Of a stretch of DNA of 6,363 nt, positions 1-5,776 are shown in pieces. The notes beneath the pieces are model-generated. The model searched no databases, was not told where the DNA came from, and saw nothing but the letters and a program-made list of their open reading frames with translations. The DNA lies in assembly GCA_934699065.1 (NCBI GenBank), contig CAKUWD010000173.1, positions 1 to 6,363 of the forward strand, in the 5' to 3' direction. Both the position numbers and the translations under genes were made by a program. Every line of letters starts with the position of its first letter. Positions within the stretch are counted from its first letter, which is position 1. The DNA comes from an uncultured Treponema sp. (GTDB taxonomy: Bacteria > Spirochaetota > Spirochaetia > Treponematales > Treponemataceae).

Positions 1-2480
1 CTCTTTCTCTTTATGAAAATACAATGATTCAGATTAATTATTCTGAATCTGAAGGTCTTAAGATTTCCCTGGACGGCGGTTCTGTTTCTCTTAATGCTTC
101 TGCTAAAGGCAATGTAAAACTTTCCCTTGATGATGGTTCAGAAGTTACTGTTGGTAAGGGGGCAGGGCTTTCAGCAAAAGGTGGAAACGGTGATGTTAGA
201 ACCGTAGACATTAAAAATGGTTCTGCTTCGATTGAAGGCCGTAACGGTGAAACAACTTCCCTTATGGCAGGTGAATCTGTAAGCGTAAGTAATAATGGAG
301 AAATCCGCAAAAAATCTATAACTGTAACTTCAATTCCTCAGGAACTCAGACTTTTGAATTCTGATGGTGGCGAAATGCCGGTAAAACTTGAATGGACAAA
401 ATCAGAAGAAGCTGCAGACGAAGATGTAATTATTCAAACTTCAAATAAAAAAGATTTCTCAGTTATTTCAAAAGAATATGTAGTAAAAGACCTTTCAGAA
501 TTCCTTTTGAATCTTCCTGAGGGAACTGCCTACTGGCGGGTATATACAGAAAAGCATTCAGATGAAGCAGAAAAAGGTAAAATCGCAGTAATTGATGCAG
601 AACCAGTTCCTCTGCTTTCTCCAGTAAATGATGCAGTTTTCCGTTATAGAAATCGAAATCCTCAAATCAATTTCAGCTGGCAGGAAAGAAATCATGCAGA
701 TCATTATCTGGTAAAGGTTTCATCATCTCCGGATATGGAAAATCCAATTATTGAAGAAAAAGTTTTTAAAACTGCACTTCAATCAGATTCTCTGGGACAG
801 GGAAAATGGTGGTGGCAGGTAACGCCATATTATGAAATTAATTCTGCAGGTTATACAGGCGAAAGTAGTGTAGCTTCTTTTAGTATTGTAAAAGGGGGAA
901 GCTTGAAAGCTCCTAAACTTGCTGTACCTTTTAAAGATACTACAATTTCTTATAAAGAAAATTTAAATATAAATTTCATCTGGAGTTCAGATTCGACAGA
1001 TGCAAATTATGAAGTTATTCTTTCTGATACAGAAGATTTTTCAAATATTTTATATAGTAAGAATACAACATATAAAAATATACATGCAAAATTACCGGCT
1101 CCGGAGACTACAAAAGATTATTACTGGAAGGTAATCAGAACTACAAATGAAGATGAAGATTTTGAACCTGAAAGTGAAGTATGGAAATTTACTGCAACAG
1201 AATATGTTCCAGGTGATACAAGATTAATTTATCCGCCAGAAGAGTATAGTACAGAAACTTCAAAAATTGCTTCTACCCAATTTGTTTGGAAGCTCGCTGA
1301 TGAAGTAAAAAACAATAAATCATTTTTTCAAATCGCAAAAAATAATGACTTCAATTCTGTTGAAGTTGAAAAAGAAGTACAGGGAAATACTCTGGAAAAT
1401 ATTAGTCTTCCAGATGGAAACTGGTGGTGGAGAATTGGTACAACAGATTCAAATGGAAATACAGATTATACAGAAGCCCGACATTTTGAAGTTTTAAAAA
1501 CACTTACTGCCCCTTCACTTGTTACTGTCGCTGAAAATCAAGAAATTATAGCTACACAATCAGGTATTGTAAAACTTGGCTGGAGACCTGTTGCTGGTGC
1601 AGATTTTTATAATATCCGTGTATTTGATTCTGATAACAATCTTATTGCAGAAAATCCAGAGGCTCTTGGAACTTCTGCAAGTTTTGTTTTACCAGATGAT
1701 TCTTATTCTCTTAGAATTCAGGCTGTTGCTTCACAGACTGATAATTCAAATCTTCGTACAGGACCGGTACAGACTGTAGATTTTACTGTACGTGCTGCTG
1801 AAGCAATTACACAGATTCAGCCTGTAGATGCAGTTAAAATTGATGGACTTTCTGCTCTTAGGAATCCTGTAAACTTCAGCTGGAGAAACGGTACTGATAA
1901 ACCTGTAACAACAGAGTTTGTTCTTAAAAAGCAGCAGTATGATGGCACATTCAAAGAAGTAGAGCGAAGAAAGGTTGCAAAGACAACTCAAGCAATACCT
2001 CGATTGTCTTCAGGTGTTTACAAATGGCAGATTATTGCTTCCTCAAAAGAAGGTTTCTCTCTTAATTCAAAAGAACGCAGTTTTACAATAGGTCCTGTTC
2101 TTGAACTTGAAACTCCTCGTTTAACTTCACCTGAATATAATTTTGTAATGAATTCAGAATATCTTCGAAACATTACATTTGAATGGAATGATGTTCCAGG
2201 TAGTACAGAATATAATTTTGTATTATATAAGCGCGAAACTAATGGAAGAATGAAGTTGATTTATTCTGAAAAAGGTTTGCGTTCAAATAGACTTCGTTAT
2301 AGAAAGCTTTCAAATCTTGATGTTGGAAAATTTATCTGGAATGTAACTGCTTATAGTTATGCAAAAGATGGTTTTGAAGAAAGACGTTCTCCTGTAGCTA
2401 CTGGAGAATTTAATATAGATTTTGCTGCACCAAAGCAGATTAAGGCAGAAAGCCCGGGCAGGATGTACAGTGAAGAATAA
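1..2480 (+). CDS. FecR-domain protein with seven FN3/Ig-like repeats (5'-partial)
   Basis: The reading frame is open to the left edge (first full codon at 3) and the ATG at 24 has no Shine-Dalgarno, so the true start and any signal peptide lie upstream. Counting that ATG as residue 1, residues 1-95 look like the later part of a FecR domain: short Gly/Ser/Asp-rich strands, an N-G-S-A-S-I segment and a closing L-M-A-G-E-S-V-S-V. Residues 98-800 are seven ~100-residue beta-sandwich repeats, each with a core Trp (124, 219, 320, 422, 520, 620, 721) and an aromatic-rich strand 43-51 residues later. No cysteine occurs in the 818 visible residues. FecR is known as a periplasmic sigma-regulator domain, but in spirochaetes it also occurs in envelope proteins with no sigma partner, and none is seen here. 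A periplasmic scaffold or ligand-binding role is inferred. FecR is fairly secure, the exact repeat family (FN3 or other Ig-like) less so. Confidence 0.8.
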   Translation, partial: LSLYENTMIQINYSESEGLKISLDGGSVSLNASAKGNVKLSLDDGSEVTVGKGAGLSAKGGNGDVRTVDIKNGSASIEGRNGETTSLMAGESVSVSNNGEIRKKSITVTSIPQELRLLNSDGGEMPVKLEWTKSEEAADEDVIIQTSNKKDFSVISKEYVVKDLSEFLLNLPEGTAYWRVYTEKHSDEAEKGKIAVIDAEPVPLLSPVNDAVFRYRNRNPQINFSWQERNHADHYLVKVSSSPDMENPIIEEKVFKTALQSDSLGQGKWWWQVTPYYEINSAGYTGESSVASFSIVKGGSLKAPKLAVPFKDTTISYKENLNINFIWSSDSTDANYEVILSDTEDFSNILYSKNTTYKNIHAKLPAPETTKDYYWKVIRTTNEDEDFEPESEVWKFTATEYVPGDTRLIYPPEEYSTETSKIASTQFVWKLADEVKNNKSFFQIAKNNDFNSVEVEKEVQGNTLENISLPDGNWWWRIGTTDSNGNTDYTEARHFEVLKTLTAPSLVTVAENQEIIATQSGIVKLGWRPVAGADFYNIRVFDSDNNLIAENPEALGTSASFVLPDDSYSLRIQAVASQTDNSNLRTGPVQTVDFTVRAAEAITQIQPVDAVKIDGLSALRNPVNFSWRNGTDKPVTTEFVLKKQQYDGTFKEVERRKVAKTTQAIPRLSSGVYKWQIIASSKEGFSLNSKERSFTIGPVLELETPRLTSPEYNFVMNSEYLRNITFEWNDVPGSTEYNFVLYKRETNGRMKLIYSEKGLRSNRLRYRKLSNLDVGKFIWNVTAYSYAKDGFEERRSPVATGEFNIDFAAPKQIKAESPGRMYSEE
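315..2423 (+). repeat. Seven-copy ~100-residue beta-sandwich repeat array (protein level)
   Basis: Repeats run approximately over residues 98-193, 194-291, 293-393, 394-493, 494-591, 592-691 and 692-800, counted from the ATG at 24. The first conserved Trp recurs at spacings of 95, 101, 102, 98, 100 and 101 residues. Each repeat follows the pattern: hydrophobic-x-W, about 45 residues, a Leu-Pro-[Asp/Glu]-Gly type hairpin, then an aromatic strand ending in [V/I] (for example Y-W-R-V, W-W-W-Q-V, Y-K-W-Q-I, F-I-W-N-V). Nucleotide identity between copies is low, so this is an old protein-level array rather than a recent DNA tandem repeat. Boundaries are good to roughly five residues. Confidence 0.75.
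2460..2463 (+). promoter_or_regulatory. Ribosome binding site deciding the GTG start of gene 2
   Basis: AGGA sits six bases before the GTG at 2470 and lies inside the end of gene 1. The alternative in-frame ATG at 2422 has no comparable purine-rich site at the right distance and would put 16 polar, basic residues in front of an otherwise well-formed signal peptide. Confidence 0.6.
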
Positions 2481-4056
2481 GCTCTTTTTGAAAAAAAGAT
2501 TTTTCTCATTGATTGTATGCTTGTTTTTTGCAGCAGGCACAAGTCTTCTTTATGCCCAGACAAAATCAAAAAACGCAAAAACATATTCTACACAAACACT
2601 TCGCTGGAGTGCAGATCCAAATGTTCTTGAATATAGAATTGAGATTCAGGATATTTCTGGAAATATTATTCAGACAGTAACAACAGAAAATAACTCTCTG
2701 GAAATCTCACTCCCTAATGGTAAGTATAAATACAAAATTACAGCTTATGACCTTTTGGGAAGGGAGTCTGTAAACAGTGGTTGGAATCAGCTGGAAGTAT
2801 TAAAAGCAAGTCAGCCTGCAATTTCTATGGAACAGACTTTAGAATCACTTGAAGAAGATGGAAAGACTCTTGAACTTGATGTTGAAATTAAAGATGTAAC
2901 TGCAGGATCAAAAGTTGAACTTGTAAATCCGGAAACAGGAGAAACAATTGCAGGAAATCTTTTAATTGATTCTGCTATAGATGCAGATGCTTCTGAGGTT
3001 CTTCATGCAAGTAAATCTCATTTTGAAAATGTTCCTGAAGGTAAATGGCAGCTTGTTGTAACAAACCCGAGTGGACTTTCTTCAGAATCTGAACCTTTTG
3101 AAGTTCAGGATACAATGAAAGAAAAACGTCTTGCCGCTGAAAAAGCAGAAAAAGAAAGACTAGAACGTGAAAGACTCGAGGCTGAAAGAATTGAGCAGGA
3201 ACGTCTTGCTGCAGAACAGGAAAGACTTGAACGCGAACGACTTGAAGCAGAAAGAATTGAACAGGAACGTCTTGCCGAAGAGCTTGCCGAACAAGAACGT
3301 ATAGCAGCAGAACTCGCCGCTCGCGAAAAGCTTGAAAATGATGTTGCTGCAAATCCAAATGTTCCGGTAAACGGATTAAAATATACAGATGATATCATTT
3401 CAATGGCTTCACAGATTTTTGAAGAAGAAGAGATGAATGATGATTATTATGATGACCTTGATATTCCTGACGATGAAGAAATTGAAGCTCAGAGAAAAGC
3501 AGAACGTCATGAAAAATGGTTAAATTATGACCGCAAATTTTATGTAAATGCTGGGGTTGGAGCAAACTTCTGTTTATATGATAACGATTTCTTCTCTAAA
3601 TACTTTATGAATGGTTTTACTCCTTCATTTACGACCCGAATAGATTTTCTTCCAATCCACAAAAATAAATGGCGGTTTGGTCTGGAGTTTGCAGGTTCAA
3701 GAACCTGTTATACTTATTCAAATGTATATTATGACTTAAAACTTGATATGAATATGCTTCAGACAAATCTTATTTATAGATTTTCTTTTGCAAAAAATAA
3801 ACTCTGGCTTTCTGTTAAAGGTGGTGGCGGAATTTCTTTAATGCAGACAAATCTTATTTTTAAGGTTGAAACTTCAGAAAAGCATAATATAAGTGAAAAT
3901 TTCGCATATTTTATGGCAGGCGGTGGACTTTCTCTTACAATAGTTCCTAAACAGCTTATCATTTTTGAAATTGGTGCAGATTATACTAACATCTTTATGA
4001 ACGATGTAAGTACTGGTTTAATTTCACCATATATTACAGCCGGAATAAGATTCTGA
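2470..4056 (+). CDS. Exported FN3-like / charged-helix / outer-membrane beta-barrel protein
   Basis: With the GTG start the product is 528 residues. Residues 1-29 form a signal peptide (basic K-K-R, hydrophobic core, likely cut after L-L-Y-A). Residues 38-113 are one beta-sandwich like those of gene 1 (W46, hairpin L-P-N-G, strand Y-K-Y-K-I, end L-E-V-L-K). Residues 114-214 look like a second Ig/TIG-type domain. Residues 216-290 are a Glu/Arg/Ala/Leu-rich helix with an exact internal repeat. Residues 318-339 are an acidic linker. Residues 356-528 alternate polar and hydrophobic residues in about eight strands and end in G-I-R-F, the C-terminal Phe typical of outer-membrane barrels recognised by the BAM machinery. 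The only cysteines of the mature chain are C368 and C413, both in the barrel. A barrel anchoring a periplasmic arm is inferred. The order is the reverse of OmpA, and I recognise no named family for the whole protein. An ATG at 2422 is the less likely start. Confidence 0.8.
   Translation: MKNKLFLKKRFFSLIVCLFFAAGTSLLYAQTKSKNAKTYSTQTLRWSADPNVLEYRIEIQDISGNIIQTVTTENNSLEISLPNGKYKYKITAYDLLGRESVNSGWNQLEVLKASQPAISMEQTLESLEEDGKTLELDVEIKDVTAGSKVELVNPETGETIAGNLLIDSAIDADASEVLHASKSHFENVPEGKWQLVVTNPSGLSSESEPFEVQDTMKEKRLAAEKAEKERLERERLEAERIEQERLAAEQERLERERLEAERIEQERLAEELAEQERIAAELAAREKLENDVAANPNVPVNGLKYTDDIISMASQIFEEEEMNDDYYDDLDIPDDEEIEAQRKAERHEKWLNYDRKFYVNAGVGANFCLYDNDFFSKYFMNGFTPSFTTRIDFLPIHKNKWRFGLEFAGSRTCYTYSNVYYDLKLDMNMLQTNLIYRFSFAKNKLWLSVKGGGGISLMQTNLIFKVETSEKHNISENFAYFMAGGGLSLTIVPKQLIIFEIGADYTNIFMNDVSTGLISPYITAGIRF
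3154..3276 (+). repeat. 66-bp tandem repeat coding a 22-residue charged-helix unit
   Basis: The 57 bases at 3154-3210 and 3220-3276 encode the same 19 residues (E-R-L-E-R-E-R-L-E-A-E-R-I-E-Q-E-R-L-A) and are separated by nine bases (A-E-Q), giving a 66-bp period. By my alignment the copies differ at 8 of 57 bases, and all eight differences are synonymous. Degenerate related helix continues on both sides, from about 3115 to 3346. Confidence 0.85.
3421..3486 (+). other. Acidic linker segment in the barrel protein
   Basis: Residues 318-339 of gene 2 contain 14 Asp/Glu in 22 positions with only three aromatic or Met breaks (Y326, Y327, M322). The segment sits between the charged helix and the first barrel strand, on the periplasmic side if the barrel is oriented as usual. 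It could be a flexible linker, a divalent-cation site or an electrostatic contact; the sequence alone does not decide. Confidence 0.5.
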
Positions 4057-4057
4057 T

Positions 4058-4064
4058 AAAGGAG
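4058..4064 (+). promoter_or_regulatory. Ribosome binding site of gene 3
   Basis: AAAGGAG lies just after the gene-2 stop. It is eight bases before the ATG at 4073 but only two before the ATG at 4067, so 4073 is the preferred start and the M-K of the longer reading is probably not translated. Confidence 0.7.
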
Positions 4065-4072
4065 AAATGAAA

Positions 4073-5764
4073 ATGCTTTTTGATAAAAATAGATTTCCAA
4101 AATATCTCTATATTTTTATACTCCTGACTTTTTATTTATTTTCAAGTTGCGAAAACATCAATTTTGGTGGTGACATAAAAGCAAATCTTGATACGCAATT
4201 GCTTACGAAAGTTTCTTTTTATGAATCAATAGAATCAGATTCACCACATACAGATGAAACATATAGAGTAGGCGAAACAGTATTAAAATTTTCTTTTCCT
4301 CAATATGAAAAAGATGATTACATGGTAGTAGGCTGGAACGTAAAACCTGAATATCGAAACATAAATCCTGAAGGTTATATATATGATTCAAGAGGAAGAA
4401 TACTTTCAATGACTGTTGGTCCAGATTCTGTCTCTCTTTATGCATTATGGGCAAAAAAATGTACTATAGATTTTGTTACTAACTGTGATGAAACAATAGA
4501 ATCAATTGTTGTTCCTTATGGAGATCCTGTTGATTATGAGCAATATGAAAAATGGTGTTCATTAGAAAAAGAAGGTTATAATTTTAAAGGCTGGTGTCTG
4601 GATCCTGAAACCCAGGTCATGTTCGATCCTTATTCTCCTGTGACGGGTAATATGACTCTTTACGCTAAATGGGCTCCAATAATTAAAGTTACTTATCATA
4701 GTAATAACGGTTCAGATCAAACATATGTAGGAAAAAAAGAAGAGTATCAGATTGAGTATTTTTCTTTTGAGGATTATATGTGGGAAGAGAGAACTGGATA
4801 TGGTTTTGTCGGCTGGGCAAAAAGTCCTTCTGCAACCACTCCAGATTATTATTATTACGATAGTATTAATAATATCACAGAATGCCTCGATGTTTATGCA
4901 GTATGGAGTGAAGATATTGTTTCAGTAACATATTATGATAAAGAAAATGATTCTCGTACACAGGTTGTGCATTATGGAAGAGGTGCTCATTTTAGAGTTG
5001 GAAATTATTATACAACTGACAGGATAAGAAATATTTCAGATACATGGAGAAATACAGGACGTGAAATAAAAGGTTTTGATTTATCTTCTTCAGCCGATTC
5101 TGAAAATCTTACTTATGATAAATGGGGCTGGTATAAAACTGGACAAAATAATGATCCTTTTATTACTATAGGTATAACAGCTGATACAAGTATATATGCT
5201 TACTGGGGAGTTAAGATATATCATATTAATTTTAAATATCAGGATAAAAACGGGGACTATAAATCTTATGGAGAAGAACAGCAGGTTGAATGGAATAATA
5301 AACCAGCTCGTCCAGCAGGAGCTCCAGAAATTCCAGGTTATACATTCGAAGACTGGTATGAAAGACAATGGTATAATGGAAATGTGTTAGGCTTGAAGTC
5401 TACTCCATTTGATTTTGATATTCCATTAACAGAAACAACTTATGGAGAATCGACCTGGATTGATTTATACGCTAAATATACACCGGGCGGAAATGATCCA
5501 GGTTATGTTACAATTAGTGTTCAGTCAGAATCTGATATCTGGGTAGGATGGACCCGGTCAGAAAATATTATTACTTTTACAGCATCAGAAGATTATGATT
5601 CTTATGAATGGCGCCTTGATGGTATTGTGCAAACAGCTTATAACGATCAAAGCTCTGTAAGTTTTGATACTTCGACATGGTCAAATGGTATTCATGATAT
5701 TATGTTAATTGTAACTTCAGGTGGAAATGTTTACTCATATTATTCTCAGGTAAGTAAATATTAG
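4073..5764 (+). CDS. Lipoprotein with InlB B-type (Flg_new) repeats and Ig-like C-terminus
   Basis: The 563-residue product starts with a basic, then hydrophobic leader ending F-S-S-C, with C26 as the probable lipidated cysteine. Phe at -3 is unusual for a classical lipobox but fits the relaxed spirochaete rule. Residues 43-471 hold about five InlB B-type / Listeria-Bacteroides repeats, seen from the G-W-containing core (W88, W174, W248, F335, W428) and the closing [L/V/I]-Y-A-x-[W/Y] strand (W126, W200, W278, W378, Y469). Repeats two and three fit the family best, while four and five are longer and degenerate. Residues 475-563 form a different Ig/PKD-like domain (Y-E-W-R-L-D-G, then a G-I-H-D-I strand). 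The family is known from surface and secreted proteins, including Listeria InlB. An adhesive or binding role at the envelope is inferred, and the target is unknown. The gene lies 16 bases after gene 2 and 12 before gene 4. An ATG at 4067 is the alternative start. Confidence 0.85.
   Translation: MLFDKNRFPKYLYIFILLTFYLFSSCENINFGGDIKANLDTQLLTKVSFYESIESDSPHTDETYRVGETVLKFSFPQYEKDDYMVVGWNVKPEYRNINPEGYIYDSRGRILSMTVGPDSVSLYALWAKKCTIDFVTNCDETIESIVVPYGDPVDYEQYEKWCSLEKEGYNFKGWCLDPETQVMFDPYSPVTGNMTLYAKWAPIIKVTYHSNNGSDQTYVGKKEEYQIEYFSFEDYMWEERTGYGFVGWAKSPSATTPDYYYYDSINNITECLDVYAVWSEDIVSVTYYDKENDSRTQVVHYGRGAHFRVGNYYTTDRIRNISDTWRNTGREIKGFDLSSSADSENLTYDKWGWYKTGQNNDPFITIGITADTSIYAYWGVKIYHINFKYQDKNGDYKSYGEEQQVEWNNKPARPAGAPEIPGYTFEDWYERQWYNGNVLGLKSTPFDFDIPLTETTYGESTWIDLYAKYTPGGNDPGYVTISVQSESDIWVGWTRSENIITFTASEDYDSYEWRLDGIVQTAYNDQSSVSFDTSTWSNGIHDIMLIVTSGGNVYSYYSQVSKY
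4199..5485 (+). repeat. InlB B-type repeat array, about five copies (protein level)
   Basis: Counted from the ATG at 4073, copies cover roughly residues 43-127, 128-201, 202-281, 282-380 and 381-471. The second, about 74 residues long, shows the full consensus: strand T-I-D-F, Y-G-D-P-V turn, E-G-Y-N-F-K-G-W and closing L-Y-A-K-W. The fourth and fifth carry 15-25 extra residues, mostly before the closing strand. DNA identity between copies is low. Confidence 0.75.
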
Positions 5765-5768
5765 GAGG
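5763..5768 (+). promoter_or_regulatory. Ribosome binding site of gene 4, overlapping the gene-3 stop
   Basis: AGGAGG overlaps the last two bases of the TAG stop of gene 3 and is eight bases before the ATG at 5777. This is the strongest Shine-Dalgarno in the window and suggests that gene 4 is made at least as well as its neighbours from the shared transcript. Confidence 0.8.
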
Positions 5769-5776
5769 AATAAAAA

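Noticed and set aside
24..26. ATG as the true start of gene 1
   Set aside because: No Shine-Dalgarno precedes it, the frame stays open to the window edge, no signal peptide follows, and the domain would begin in the middle of the FecR fold.
28..53. Inverted repeat TTCAGATT / AATCTGAA with a 10-base loop
   Set aside because: The 8-base arms are AT-rich, inside coding sequence, with no T-run after them. In this base composition chance is the simpler explanation.
38..310. Minus-strand 90-codon open frame
   Set aside because: It lies opposite the FecR domain, is Pro/Ser/Glu-rich from reverse reading of a regular coding strand, and has no start signal.
2975..3358. Minus-strand 127-codon open frame
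   Set aside because: It is the mirror of the Glu/Arg-rich helix, with Leu/Phe/Gln/Val-rich low-complexity translation and no ribosome binding site. The same holds for the overlapping Ser/Arg-rich frame at 3105-3398.
4057..4072. Promoter or terminator between genes 2 and 3
   Set aside because: The gap is only 16 bases and is filled by the ribosome binding site. The same applies to the 12-base gap before gene 4.
5196..5390. Second + strand frame of 64 codons inside gene 3
   Set aside because: It is out of frame with a well-supported repeat protein, is Ile/Asn-rich, and has no ribosome binding site or domain.
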